From an uncultured Bacteroidales bacterium (GTDB taxonomy: Bacteria; Bacteroidota; Bacteroidia; Bacteroidales; Marinilabiliaceae), in contig CALAUL010000037.1 of NCBI GenBank assembly GCA_937892255.1, positions 1 through 36,852 of the forward strand: a stretch of 36,852 nucleotides of DNA, written 5' to 3'. The position numbers were made by a program, and so were the translations under genes. Positions 15,339 through 23,888 of this stretch are shown piece by piece. The notes under the pieces were generated by a model. It was given only the letters and a program-made list of their open reading frames with translations, did no database searches and was not told where the DNA came from. How positions within the stretch are numbered: position 1 is the first letter of the stretch; every line of letters begins with the position of its first letter.

Positions 15339-16337
15339 ATGATTAAGATTGGTATCAATGGTTTCGGTCGTATCGGCCGTATGGTATTCCGTGCTGCAGT
15401 TGAGAACTTCGGCAACGACATTCAGGTAGTAGGTATCAACGACCTTCTTGACCCAGATTACTTGGCATACATGCTTAAGTATGATTCAGTACATGGTCAG
15501 TTCCAGGGTGACGTTAAGGTAGAGGGTAACTTCATGGTAGTTAACGGCAACAAGATTCGTTTGACTGCTGAGATGGATCCAGCTAACTTGAAGTGGAACG
15601 AAGTAGGTGCTGAGGTAGTAGTTGAGTCTACAGGTTTCTTCTTGACAGATGAGACAGCTCGTAAGCACATCACTGCTGGTGCAAAGAAGGTTATCATGTC
15701 AGCTCCATCAAAGGACGCTACTCCTATGTTCGTATACGGTGTAAACCACAAAACATACGCAGGTCAGGACATTATTTCTAACGCATCATGTACAACTAAC
15801 TGTCTTGCTCCTATCTCTAAGGTATTGAACGATAAGTTTGGTATCGTTAAGGGTCTTATGACAACTGTACACGCTGCAACTGCTACTCAGAAGACAGTTG
15901 ACGGTCCTTCTAAGAAGGATTGGAGAGGTGGTCGTGGTATCCTTGAGAACATCATCCCATCTTCAACAGGTGCTGCTAAGGCTGTAGGTAAGGTTCTTCC
16001 TGAGCTTAACGGTAAGTTGACTGGTATGTCAATGCGTGTTCCTACTTCTGACGTTTCAGTAGTAGACTTGACAGTAGTTCTTGAGAAGCCAGCTACAATG
16101 GACGAGATCAACGCTGCAATGAAGGAAGCTTCAGAGGGCGAATTGAAGGGTATCCTTGGTTACACTGACGAGGCTGTTGTTTCTACAGACTTCCGTAACG
16201 ATGCTCGTACTTCTATCTACGACGCTAAGGCAGGTATCAGCCTTGACGCTAACTTCGCTAAGGTTGTTTCTTGGTATGACAACGAGTGGGGTTACTCAAA
16301 CAAGGTTCTTGAGATGGCTCGTGTAATTGCTAAATAA
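15339..16337 (+). CDS. gapA: Glyceraldehyde-3-phosphate dehydrogenase
   Basis: NAD-dependent glycolytic dehydrogenase of the cytosol, glyceraldehyde 3-phosphate to 1,3-bisphosphoglycerate. 332 residues, standard length. It has the Rossmann start INGFGRIGRMVFRA, Asp34 in GINDL (favouring NAD over NADP), the catalytic SNASCTTNCLAP with Cys151, and the C-terminal SWYDNEWGYSNKV. Codon use is strongly biased to the same C-ending set as pckA, indicating high expression. It is a single-gene unit: its own promoter upstream, hairpin terminator downstream. Confidence 0.97.
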   Translation: MIKIGINGFGRIGRMVFRAAVENFGNDIQVVGINDLLDPDYLAYMLKYDSVHGQFQGDVKVEGNFMVVNGNKIRLTAEMDPANLKWNEVGAEVVVESTGFFLTDETARKHITAGAKKVIMSAPSKDATPMFVYGVNHKTYAGQDIISNASCTTNCLAPISKVLNDKFGIVKGLMTTVHAATATQKTVDGPSKKDWRGGRGILENIIPSSTGAAKAVGKVLPELNGKLTGMSMRVPTSDVSVVDLTVVLEKPATMDEINAAMKEASEGELKGILGYTDEAVVSTDFRNDARTSIYDAKAGISLDANFAKVVSWYDNEWGYSNKVLEMARVIAK

Positions 16338-16373
16338 TTTTACCTCTTGTAGGATATAAATAATAGCATTTCG

Positions 16374-16412
16374 GACCGGTTGTTCTTCGTGAATGACCGG
16401 TCTTTCTTTTTT
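16374..16412 (+). terminator. Terminator of gapA
   Basis: GACCGGT (16374-16380) pairs with ACCGGTC (16396-16402); the stem can extend inward with wobble pairs. It is followed by TTTCTTTTTT. Confidence 0.8.
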
Positions 16413-16539
16413 GAGTAAGGGTTTGTTTTGTGGAACGTCGTGAGGTGTTGTGCGCTTTTGTCTGTTGCCTTGTGGCGTCTGCTCCTTGTGTGTCGATAGG
16501 GGATAATGTGGACTTCGGGGGTTGTTCGTTGGGCTTACG

Positions 16540-16580
16540 AATGATTTGGGCATGTAGGTTTGCTACATGCCCAAATCATT
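16540..16580. terminator. Perfect 18-bp hairpin between converging genes
   Basis: Bases 16540-16557 and 16563-16580 are exact inverted repeats (core GGGCATGTAG/CTACATGCCC) with loop GTTTG. It lies between gapA (plus) and the DUF4469 gene (minus) and probably ends transcription of the latter, although neither side has a long T-run. Confidence 0.65.
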
Positions 16581-16611
16581 TATTAAGTGTTTTTGTCGGT
16601 CTTAATGACGG

Positions 16612-17328
16612 CTATTCTTCTATTGTCAGAGTGTATTCTGTCGTTCGGGGTTCTTTGCGTAGCTTGGTGCTGTTGATATACATGGTCGATATGCGCAGTG
16701 TGTATAGCCCTGGTTTGAGTGTTTGAGGTATTATGAATGTCAGATTCTTGGGGTTGTTGATAACTATCGTTGTGTCATTGACTTTTGTCTCTTCTCCTGC
16801 TTCGTCTATGAAGTATATGCCTGTAGTCTTCTCGTCACCTTTTACCCTCAGGTATTTGCCATTAACTGTTACTATTGTCCCTGCTTTTATTTTGCCATCT
16901 TCGTTGTTGCTCTTTATATTGCTGACATACATGACGTTTGCTTTCTGTCCTATTACTCTGACGTTTGTCTCGTGTATTCTCTCGCGCCAAAGTGTTCCTT
17001 GTGTTAGCTTAATGTCGAGTTTGTTTTTATTCTTGTCCCACTTACTACCTCCTTCGCCTTTCGGACTTGCTACGGCAGAGTATAGTCCTGTGTTTACTCT
17101 CATTCCATTAAGCGTTAGTTCCATTATAGTTCGTTGAGCAAGTTTTATGATGGCTTCTATTGTCTCTTTTTCCATGCCCGGATTGACTTTCATCATCTCT
17201 TCGACTATTCTGTCAAGATTTGCAACGCCACTGTTTACAAGTTTGTAATAGCTTTTTGTTTTTGAGTTTGGTAATGATGATTCGACGCTTTCAACTTTAA
17301 GTCTGTTTTTGGTTGTTCTTTTTTTCAT
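16612..17328 (-). CDS. HU-like DNA-binding / DUF4469 protein
   Basis: 238 residues. The first 20 are basic. Residues about 25-125 resemble the HU/IHF-like domain found in Bacteroidetes (VNSGVANLDRIVEEMMKVNP, then GMRVNTGLYSAV), probably a DNA-binding fold. Residues about 140-238 are a beta-rich DUF4469-type, Ig-like domain (GTIVTVNGKYLRVKG, LKPGLYTLRIST). No signal peptide, so cytoplasmic. Function is unknown; a nucleoid or specialised DNA-binding role is inference. It is a single-gene unit. The 23-bp tandem repeats lie 131-325 bases upstream of its start and may control it. Confidence 0.75.
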   Translation of the reverse strand: MKKRTTKNRLKVESVESSLPNSKTKSYYKLVNSGVANLDRIVEEMMKVNPGMEKETIEAIIKLAQRTIMELTLNGMRVNTGLYSAVASPKGEGGSKWDKNKNKLDIKLTQGTLWRERIHETNVRVIGQKANVMYVSNIKSNNEDGKIKAGTIVTVNGKYLRVKGDEKTTGIYFIDEAGEETKVNDTTIVINNPKNLTFIIPQTLKPGLYTLRISTMYINSTKLRKEPRTTEYTLTIEE

Positions 17329-17458
17329 GCTATTGTTGTATTTATTTGTTGTTTGTTTTTATGCTGATTTATCTTCTTCTTTCGATTTGGAATACCTTCT
17401 TTTGTCTCGTTATACGTTGTAATTTTATAATGGTTGCATTTCTCTCCGATTTATTTGG

Positions 17459-17653
17459 ATATTCGATGCAAACCCAATTTGGTATTAGTTGCAAACCAAA
17501 TTGGGTATTAGACGCAAATCCAATTTGGTATTCGACACAAATCTAATTTGGTATTCGACACAAATCTTATTTGGTATTCATTGCAAACCTAATTTGATAT
17601 TCGTTGCAAATCCTAATTGATATTCGTTGCAAATCCTAATTGATATTCGACAC
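17459..17653. repeat. Tandem array of 23-bp repeats (about 8.5 copies)
   Basis: Eight adjoining 23-bp units begin at 17459, 17482, 17505, 17528, 17551, 17574, 17597 and 17620, with a partial ninth at 17643. The consensus is about RTATTCGWYRCAAAYCYAAT followed by TTG. Units 7 and 8 are identical; the others differ at a few sites. Most units contain a near-palindrome like CCAATTTGG or CCAAATTGG. 23 is not a multiple of 3, so the array is not coding. Two units (4 and 6) contain CAAANNTA, which is TAnnTTTG on the minus strand, facing the DUF4469 gene. Confidence 0.85.
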
Positions 17654-17800
17654 GTGTTAATATTAATACGCTTGTAAATTATTGATTGACAAGTGATAAT
17701 GATTTACCTTTTTTTTGAGTGTGTATTTTGGGTGTATTTGGGGAGTGTGTTGGGGTTTGTAATAAGATGAATTAGGGTTTAGTTGTTTGTTGTGGGAGTA

Positions 17801-17844
17801 TAAAAGCAGACAGGGCGTTCCGTATATGTGGAGTGCCCTGTCTG
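17801..17844 (-). terminator. Terminator of valS
   Basis: A 15-bp stem (17807-17821 with 17830-17844, two wobble pairs, arms including CAGACAGGGC/GCCCTGTCTG) with an 8-base loop. On the minus strand it is followed by CTTTTATA. Confidence 0.8.
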
Positions 17845-17866
17845 TATAGAGAATAAAAAAGTGTTT

Positions 17867-20491
17867 TTACTTTTTAAGAACGGCAATGCTCTCTTTGATA
17901 GCAGCTATTTTGCTTTCAGCGTCAGATTGTTTCTTGCGTTCCATCTCAACGACTTGAGCTGGTGCATTGGCAACGAATTTCTCGTTAGAGAGTTTCTTTT
18001 GAACGCTGATGAGGAAGCCTTCTAAGTGTTTGAGTTCGGCTTCGAGTTTGCTTATTTCGGCTTCTGTGTCAATGAGGTTGCCCAGAGGTACTGCGTATTC
18101 TGTTGTTCCTACCATAAATGAAGCAGCTGTATCGTCTTTTGCAGCTACGATGGTTATCTCTGAGAGGTTGGCCATCTTGATGATAACACTGTTGAGCTGA
18201 GCGATAGGGTTGTTTGCGACTATCTGAAGACATAGAGGCTCTTTTGGAGCGATGTTCTTCTGATTACGAACGGCTCTTACGGCAGCTACGATGTTTTTAG
18301 CGGTGTCGATGTCAGCGATGAGTTTGACATCTTCGTCTGTAGGTGCTACGGTAGAAGCTTGAGCTGTCATGATACTTTCACCTTCTTTTCTTTCGTAGAT
18401 ATGTTGCCATAGTTCTTCGGTGATGAATGGCATAAATGGGTGAAGTAGTTTGAGTAGTTCGTCGAAGAAACGCAATGTTGCTTCGTATGATGTCTTGTCT
18501 ATAGGTTGTCCGTAGGCGGGTTTTATCATCTCAAGGTACCAGCTTGAGAATTCGTCCCAGAAGAGTTTATAGACTGCCATTAGAGCTTCGCTCAATCGGT
18601 ATTTAGAGAAGAGGTCTGCTACTTCAGCTGCTGTGGTACGTAGTTGGGCTTCAAACCAAGCTGTGGCGAGTTTGGAAGCCTCTGGCTGTTGGATGTCGGC
18701 TACTTGCCAGCCTTTGACGAGGCGGAAGGCGTTCCATATCTTATTATTGAAGTTACGTCCTTGTTCGCAAAGTGTATCGTCAAAGAGTATGTCGTTGCCG
18801 GCAGGGGCTGAGAGCATCATACCCATACGTACGCCATCGGCTCCATATTTGTCGATGAGTTCGAGAGGGTCTGGAGAGTTGCCGAGCTGTTTAGACATCT
18901 TACGGCCGAGTTTGTCGCGAACGATACCTGTGAAGTAAACGTTCTTAAATGGCATGTTGCCTTTGTATTCGTAACCTGCCATTATCATACGTGCTACCCA
19001 GAAGAATATGATGTCAGGACCTGTTACGAGGTCGGCTGTAGGGTAGTAGTAGTTGAGCTCTTCGTTGTCAGGGTTGTTGATACCGTCAAAGAGTGATATT
19101 GGCCAAAGCCAAGAAGAGAACCAAGTATCGAGGCAGTCTTCATCTTGGCGAAGGTCATCGATAGTGATGTCGTAGTCTACTTTAGCTTTTGCTAATTTGA
19201 GGGCTTCTTCTTTAGATGTTGCAACGACAAATCCGCCTTTAGGTAGGAAGTAAGCTGGTATGCGGTGTCCCCACCATAGCTGACGTGATATACACCAGTC
19301 TTTGATGTTTTCCATCCAGTGACGGTAAGTGTTTTTGTATTTTGCTGGATAGAACTTTATGTCATCGTTCATGACAGCTTCAAGAGCTGGTTTGGCTATT
19401 TTCTCCATTTTGAGGAACCACTGCATAGATAGTTTAGGTTCTATAGCTACGTTGGTTCTTTCAGAGAAGCCTACTTTATTGGTGTAGTCTTCAACTTTTT
19501 CAAGGAGTCCGGCTTCGGCGAGGTCTTTTTCGATTTGCTTACGTACTTCAAATCTATCCATACCTACGTAAAGGCCTGCTGCTTCGCTTATTGTGCCGTT
19601 GTCATTGAAGATGTCAATGCTTTCGAGGTTGTACTTTTCGCCGAGCATGTAGTCGTTGACATCGTGTGCTGGTGTTACTTTAAGGCAACCTGTTCCGAAC
19701 TCTATATCTACGTATTCGTCTTCTATGACAGGTATAACTCTTCCAACGAGAGGGACGATGACTTTTTTGCCTTTGAGGTGTTGGTTTTTAGGGTCGTTAG
19801 GGTTGATACACATAGCGGTATCTCCCATTATTGTTTCGGGGCGTGTAGTTGCGACTACGGCGTAACCTTCTTCGCCTTCTATCTTATATCGTAGGTGGTA
19901 TAGTTTGCCGTGTTGCTCCTTGTATATCACCTCTTCGTCAGAGAGAGCTGTGAGAGCTTGAGGGTCCCAATTGACCATACGTACGCCACGGTATATAAGG
20001 CCTTTGTCATAGAGGTCACAGAATACTTTGATGACGCTTTCCGAACGTGTCTGGTCCATAGTGAAAGCTGTTCTGTCCCAGTCGCATGATGCGCCAAGTT
20101 TGCGAAGTTGCTTTAGTATGATGCCACCATGTTCGTTGGTCCAGTCCCATACATGGCTGAGAAATTCATCTCTTGAGAGGTCTGTCTTCTTGATACCTTG
20201 TTGAGCCAATTTGTTGACAACTTTAGCCTCAGTGGCAATAGAAGCGTGGTCTGTACCTGGTACCCAACAAGCGTTTTTGCCCATCATGCGTGCGCGACGT
20301 ATGAGGATATCTTGAATAGTGTTGTTGAGCATGTGTCCCATGTGAAGCACACCTGTCACGTTAGGTGGAGGGATAACGATAGTGTACGGCTCGCGTCCGT
20401 CGGGCTTTGACTTAAAGAGTCCATTGTCAAGCCAGTATTTGTACCAACGCTCCTCTATCTCAGCAGGAGTATACTTAGTAGCAAGTTCCAT
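17867..20491 (-). CDS. valS: Valyl-tRNA synthetase
   Basis: Class I aminoacyl-tRNA synthetase charging tRNA-Val, with an editing domain for misactivated threonine. 874 residues, full length. The HIGH motif is HMGH (50-53) within PPPNVTGVLHMGH; the KMSKS loop reads KMSKQ in LGRKMSKQLGNSPDP. The editing region contains ATTRPETIMGDTAM. The last 65 residues form the charged coiled-coil typical of ValS (LEAELKHLEGFLISVQKKL). It is a single-gene unit with a hairpin terminator. The start at 20491 gives the usual MELATKYTPAEIE beginning. Confidence 0.97.
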   Translation of the reverse strand: MELATKYTPAEIEERWYKYWLDNGLFKSKPDGREPYTIVIPPPNVTGVLHMGHMLNNTIQDILIRRARMMGKNACWVPGTDHASIATEAKVVNKLAQQGIKKTDLSRDEFLSHVWDWTNEHGGIILKQLRKLGASCDWDRTAFTMDQTRSESVIKVFCDLYDKGLIYRGVRMVNWDPQALTALSDEEVIYKEQHGKLYHLRYKIEGEEGYAVVATTRPETIMGDTAMCINPNDPKNQHLKGKKVIVPLVGRVIPVIEDEYVDIEFGTGCLKVTPAHDVNDYMLGEKYNLESIDIFNDNGTISEAAGLYVGMDRFEVRKQIEKDLAEAGLLEKVEDYTNKVGFSERTNVAIEPKLSMQWFLKMEKIAKPALEAVMNDDIKFYPAKYKNTYRHWMENIKDWCISRQLWWGHRIPAYFLPKGGFVVATSKEEALKLAKAKVDYDITIDDLRQDEDCLDTWFSSWLWPISLFDGINNPDNEELNYYYPTADLVTGPDIIFFWVARMIMAGYEYKGNMPFKNVYFTGIVRDKLGRKMSKQLGNSPDPLELIDKYGADGVRMGMMLSAPAGNDILFDDTLCEQGRNFNNKIWNAFRLVKGWQVADIQQPEASKLATAWFEAQLRTTAAEVADLFSKYRLSEALMAVYKLFWDEFSSWYLEMIKPAYGQPIDKTSYEATLRFFDELLKLLHPFMPFITEELWQHIYERKEGESIMTAQASTVAPTDEDVKLIADIDTAKNIVAAVRAVRNQKNIAPKEPLCLQIVANNPIAQLNSVIIKMANLSEITIVAAKDDTAASFMVGTTEYAVPLGNLIDTEAEISKLEAELKHLEGFLISVQKKLSNEKFVANAPAQVVEMERKKQSDAESKIAAIKESIAVLKK

Positions 20492-20532
20492 TATATGTAT
20501 GTTTTATATGTTTTGTTTTCTTACAATGTTTG

Positions 20533-20540
20533 CAAAGATA
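20533..20540 (-). promoter_or_regulatory. -7 element of valS
   Basis: Minus-strand TATCTTTG, an exact TAnnTTTG match 42 bases before the valS start. No clear TTTG upstream. Confidence 0.5.
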
Positions 20541-20812
20541 TAGAAATAAGTTGATAGTTTTTTCTTTAACTAATGCCTTTTGAGGATAATAGTGATAAAA
20601 AAGTGATGTTATGGTTGTCAGTTGGGCGAGAAAAGAGTGTTGGTGGGGTCTGTTGTTAGGGTGTGCTGTCGTTGTTTTTAAACGTATATTTACCTAAAAA
20701 GTATGTCGATATGTAAAAATATTCAATGGTATATGCACTGTAAATAGTTGAGTGAATGTGATTTTTCGTTTATTTAGAGTGTGATAGCTGTACGTTGTGG
20801 GGTTAATTATTT

Positions 20813-20843
20813 TTTGCATTTGTTGATAATTGTATTATATTTG
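20813..20843 (+). promoter_or_regulatory. Promoter of the methylmalonyl-CoA decarboxylase operon
   Basis: TTTG (20813-20816), a 19-base spacer and TATATTTG (20836-20843) match the Bacteroidetes promoter exactly. Transcription would start near 20850, leaving a leader of about 155-160 bases. Confidence 0.7.
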
Positions 20844-21008
20844 CGAGCGGTGAGGTGGCATAGGAATGTTTGTGTTGCCTTATTTAGTCTCAATCTATGA
20901 CGAAATGAAATATAAGACAATAATAAAATAGGACAATATCCGATAGCATGCTATTCTATATGTGTGAGTGGTGTGCTATTATAGTGTTAACAAACGTGTA
21001 ATGGATAT

Positions 21009-22559
21009 ATGGATAAAATAAAAGACTTGATGGACCGACGAGCTAAAACTCGTTTGGGAGGTGGGCAAAAGCGTATTGACGCACAACATGCTAAAGGGAA
21101 GCTTACAGCACGTGAGCGTGTTGCATTGCTTTTAGATGAGGGCTCATTTGAAGAATTTGACATGTTTGTCACACATCGCTGTACAAACTTTGGAATGGAG
21201 AAGAATCAGTATCCGGGCGATGGTGTAGTTACAGGAAGTGGAACAATCAACAATAGATTGGTATTTGTATTTGCGCAGGATTTCACTGTCATGGGTGGTT
21301 CGTTGTCGGAGACGATGGCCAAGAAGATATGTAAGGTGATGGACATGGCGATGAAGGCAGGTGCGCCGGTGATAGGACTCAATGATTCGGGTGGTGCTCG
21401 TATTCAGGAGGGTGTTGCTGCGCTTGCTGGTTTTGCTGAGATTTTCCAGCGTAATATCATGGCTTCGGGTGTCATACCTCAGATATCTGCTATCCTTGGT
21501 CCTTGTGCGGGTGGAGCTGTTTATTCTCCTGCTCTTACGGATTTCATACTTATGAATCAGACCAATTCGTATATGTTCCTCACTGGTCCTAAGGTTGTTA
21601 AGACGGTGACATACGAAGATGTGACAGATGAGCAGTTGGGTGGTGCTGATGTGCATTCGTTTAAGTCGGGTGTGACACATTTCGTATCACAGACAGAGCA
21701 AGAGGGTATAGCTATGATACGCGAACTCCTTACGTATTTGCCTCAGAACAATACAGAGGAGCCTCCTATTGTACCATGTAATGACCCTATAGATCGTTTG
21801 GACGATGAGCTTAACTTCATCATTCCTGATGATGTCAATAAGCCTTATGATGTCAAGCAGATTATTACGGGCATCGTTGATAATGGACGTTTCTTTGAAG
21901 TGCAGAAGGACTTTGCAACGAATATCGTCATAGGATTCTCACGTTTCAATGGCAGAGTAGTGGGTATTGTTGCCAATCAGCCAGCACAGAAGGGAGGAGC
22001 CCTTGATATCAATGCCTCACGTAAGGCGGCACGTTTTGTGCGTACATGTGATGCCTTCAATATTCCGCTTGTTACGTTGGTTGACGTGCCGGGCTTCTTG
22101 CCGGGTACAGGTCAGGAGTATGGCGGTGTGATATCGCATGGTGCAAAGCTTCTCTTTGCCTATGGTGAGGCTACAGTGCCAAAGATTACGGTCATACTAC
22201 GTAAGGCATACGGTGGAGCATATATAGTGATGAGCTCTAAGCATTTGCGAGGAGATGTCAACTATGCATGGCCTAATGCAGAGATAGCAGTCATGGGTCC
22301 ACAGGGTGCAGTAGAGGTGCTACATAGCAAGAAAATAGCTGAGATAGAAGACCCAGCTAAGAAGAATGAATATATCGCTAATACGGTACAGGAATATAAG
22401 GATCTCTTTGCAAATCCTTACAACGCTGCTCAGTATGGTTATCTTGATGATGTCATTGAGCCACGCAACACACGTTTCCGTATCATAAGAGCATTGGAAG
22501 CACTTCATAATAAGCGAGATAACAATCCTCCACGTAAACACTCTAATTTGCCATTGTAA
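21009..22559 (+). CDS. mmdA: Methylmalonyl-CoA decarboxylase, alpha (carboxyltransferase) subunit
   Basis: 516-residue biotin-dependent carboxyltransferase of the acyl-CoA carboxylase beta family. It moves the carboxyl group of methylmalonyl-CoA onto biotin, giving propionyl-CoA. Signatures are NDSGGARIQEGVAALAGF and GPCAGGAVYSPALTDFILM in the N half, and DVPGFLPGTGQEYGG with the second oxyanion loop YGGAYIVMSSKHL in the C half. The same family includes propionyl-CoA carboxylase beta; the following gamma, biotin and beta subunits show that this is the Na+-pumping decarboxylase. The ATG at 21009 follows a leader of about 155 bases; an out-of-frame ATG at 21001 precedes it. Its stop overlaps the next start by one base (TAATG). 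Confidence 0.93.
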   Translation: MDKIKDLMDRRAKTRLGGGQKRIDAQHAKGKLTARERVALLLDEGSFEEFDMFVTHRCTNFGMEKNQYPGDGVVTGSGTINNRLVFVFAQDFTVMGGSLSETMAKKICKVMDMAMKAGAPVIGLNDSGGARIQEGVAALAGFAEIFQRNIMASGVIPQISAILGPCAGGAVYSPALTDFILMNQTNSYMFLTGPKVVKTVTYEDVTDEQLGGADVHSFKSGVTHFVSQTEQEGIAMIRELLTYLPQNNTEEPPIVPCNDPIDRLDDELNFIIPDDVNKPYDVKQIITGIVDNGRFFEVQKDFATNIVIGFSRFNGRVVGIVANQPAQKGGALDINASRKAARFVRTCDAFNIPLVTLVDVPGFLPGTGQEYGGVISHGAKLLFAYGEATVPKITVILRKAYGGAYIVMSSKHLRGDVNYAWPNAEIAVMGPQGAVEVLHSKKIAEIEDPAKKNEYIANTVQEYKDLFANPYNAAQYGYLDDVIEPRNTRFRIIRALEALHNKRDNNPPRKHSNLPL

Positions 22560-23407
22560 TGAGAAGGAGTATAATATCATTGTTAGCACTCTTGGGTTTT
22601 GGACTCTTTGCCGCAGCGCAAACGCAGTCAGACCTACGCTTCAATGAGGTGAATATAGAGCGTGATACATCGGGTTGTGTGGTTGAGGCTTGGGCTGAGA
22701 TATACAATACGTCGACTACGGCATTGGATATGACAGGTCTCTATATCTCAAATGACCGCAACAACTTAAAGATGTATAAGATACCTTATGGTTCTATCTA
22801 TTCGCAAGTTATGTCACAAGGTTATGTCGTTGTGCATGGTAATGGCGAATCAGCTGGAGGTCCGATGTATTCGAATATTGACTTTGCCACATCAGAAAAG
22901 TTATACTTAGTAGAGAACAATGGATATACTGTCATAGATAGTGTCGAAGTACCTAAGTCGGGTGGCATTTCACGTGATAAAGATGGAGTAGGTAAATGGG
23001 TTGTCACTAAGAATGTTACTTCATGTCAGTCAAATGTTGAGAAGACTGGTGTCTCAACTGCTGAACGTTTCATGCAAGTAGACCCACATGGAGGAGGTAT
23101 GGCACTTATCTCTATGTCGGTGGTCTTTAGTGCACTTGTGATGTTGGCTATAGTCTTTACATTTATAGGCAATTACTTTAGCAAGCATGCTGAGCCAGAG
23201 GTTGCAAAGAAGAAGAAGAAATCGAAGAAGCACAAGAAGGAGTCGGAAGTTGTCGTTGCTAAGAGCGAGGCTGATGAAGACCTTGAGCTTGCCTTGGCTA
23301 CCGTTGTGGTATTGCACAAGCAAGATAAGCATGACGAGGTAAGCGGTGTGATAACCATCGAACGTAAGGATAATAGACTATGGAAGAGGACAACCATCTT
23401 TCAATAA
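22559..23407 (+). CDS. Lamin-tail-domain / OadG-like gamma subunit of the decarboxylase
   Basis: 282 residues with an unusual layout. A signal peptide (1-20) precedes a lamin-tail-like domain (about 22-155; LRFNEVNIERDTSG, WAEIYNTSTTALDMTGLYIS) that should sit in the periplasm. One membrane helix (about 181-204) and a Lys-rich cytoplasmic stretch (217-228) follow, like the gamma subunit (OadG/MmdD) that anchors and assembles Na+ pump decarboxylases. A conserved C-terminal tail (VSGVITIERKDNRLWKRT) completes it. Classical OadG is about 80-120 residues, so the exported domain is an addition, which I believe recurs in Bacteroidetes. The gene is coupled to mmdA by TAATG. The role of the periplasmic domain is unknown. 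Confidence 0.82.
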   Translation: MRRSIISLLALLGFGLFAAAQTQSDLRFNEVNIERDTSGCVVEAWAEIYNTSTTALDMTGLYISNDRNNLKMYKIPYGSIYSQVMSQGYVVVHGNGESAGGPMYSNIDFATSEKLYLVENNGYTVIDSVEVPKSGGISRDKDGVGKWVVTKNVTSCQSNVEKTGVSTAERFMQVDPHGGGMALISMSVVFSALVMLAIVFTFIGNYFSKHAEPEVAKKKKKSKKHKKESEVVVAKSEADEDLELALATVVVLHKQDKHDEVSGVITIERKDNRLWKRTTIFQ

Positions 23408-23439
23408 TGATGTAGAACGCTATAAATTTGATACACGAT

Positions 23440-23877
23440 ATGTATAAGTTTAAGATAAATGGTAAGTCTTACGAGGCTGAAGTGAAGAGTGAAGAGAACG
23501 GAATAATGGAGATAGAGCTCAACGGTAAGGTCTACAGTGTAGAGGTAGAGCAAGAGGTGAGGACAGCTCCAGCGGTCATTACTCCAGCGGTGCCACCAGC
23601 ACAACCGGCAGCGAATGCAGCTCCTAAGGTTGTAGAGCGTGCACCTGTGGCAGCTGCAGCAGGCTCAAATAAGATTAACTCGCCACTACCAGGCGTAGTG
23701 CTTGACATTAAGGTCAATGTCGGAGATACGATAAAGAGAGGAGATGTTGTCATGGTGCTTGAAGCTATGAAGATGGAGAACAACATTGAGTCTATGTACG
23801 ACGGTGTTGTATCGAGCATCGTTAAGGGCAAGGGAGATACAGTCCTTGAAGGTGAAACACTTATAGTATTGGCATAA
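23440..23877 (+). CDS. mmdC: Biotin carboxyl carrier subunit of methylmalonyl-CoA decarboxylase
   Basis: 145 residues: a short N-terminal beta region (MYKFKINGKSYEAEV), an Ala/Pro linker (about 43-75) and a biotinyl domain with the attachment motif EAMKM, biotin on Lys111. It carries carboxybiotin between the carboxyltransferase (mmdA) and the membrane decarboxylase (mmdB). I start at the ATG at 23440; the longer frame to 23428 would need a TTG codon and adds nothing family-like. It lies 32 bases after the gamma gene and 11 before mmdB. Confidence 0.93.
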   Translation: MYKFKINGKSYEAEVKSEENGIMEIELNGKVYSVEVEQEVRTAPAVITPAVPPAQPAANAAPKVVERAPVAAAAGSNKINSPLPGVVLDIKVNVGDTIKRGDVVMVLEAMKMENNIESMYDGVVSSIVKGKGDTVLEGETLIVLA

Positions 23878-23888
23878 AGTATTAGCTT

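Larger units (their letters stand above)
17329..17866. other. Non-coding region between valS and the DUF4469 gene
   Basis: 538 bases with no supportable gene. Contents: AT-rich leader of the minus-strand DUF4469 gene (17329-17458), the 23-bp tandem array (17459-17653), a stretch with CACGTG and TTAATATTAA palindromes (about 17651-17670), a G/T-rich stretch (about 17720-17800) and the valS terminator. Confidence 0.7.
20492..21008. other. Divergent intergenic region valS / mmdA
   Basis: 517 bases without a supportable gene. It holds a valS -7 element on the minus strand, the mmdA promoter and an mmdA leader of about 155-160 bases with a 12-bp palindrome (ATAGCATGCTAT, about 20943-20954). I see no known riboswitch; a cobalamin box was looked for and not found. 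Confidence 0.6.

Noticed and set aside
17313..17546. 77-codon plus-strand frame running into the 23-bp repeats
   Set aside because: Cys/Phe/Leu-rich translation, no family; the repeat period is not a multiple of three and the frame ends in the array.
17459..17653. CRISPR array
   Set aside because: The 23-bp units touch each other with no unique spacers, and no cas gene is present.
20844..21008. Cobalamin riboswitch in the mmdA leader
   Set aside because: No B12-box-like sequence or matching helices were seen on reading the leader.
23428..23439. TTG start for the biotin carrier gene
   Set aside because: An ATG four codons later gives the family-like N-terminus MYKFKING; the TTG extension has no support.
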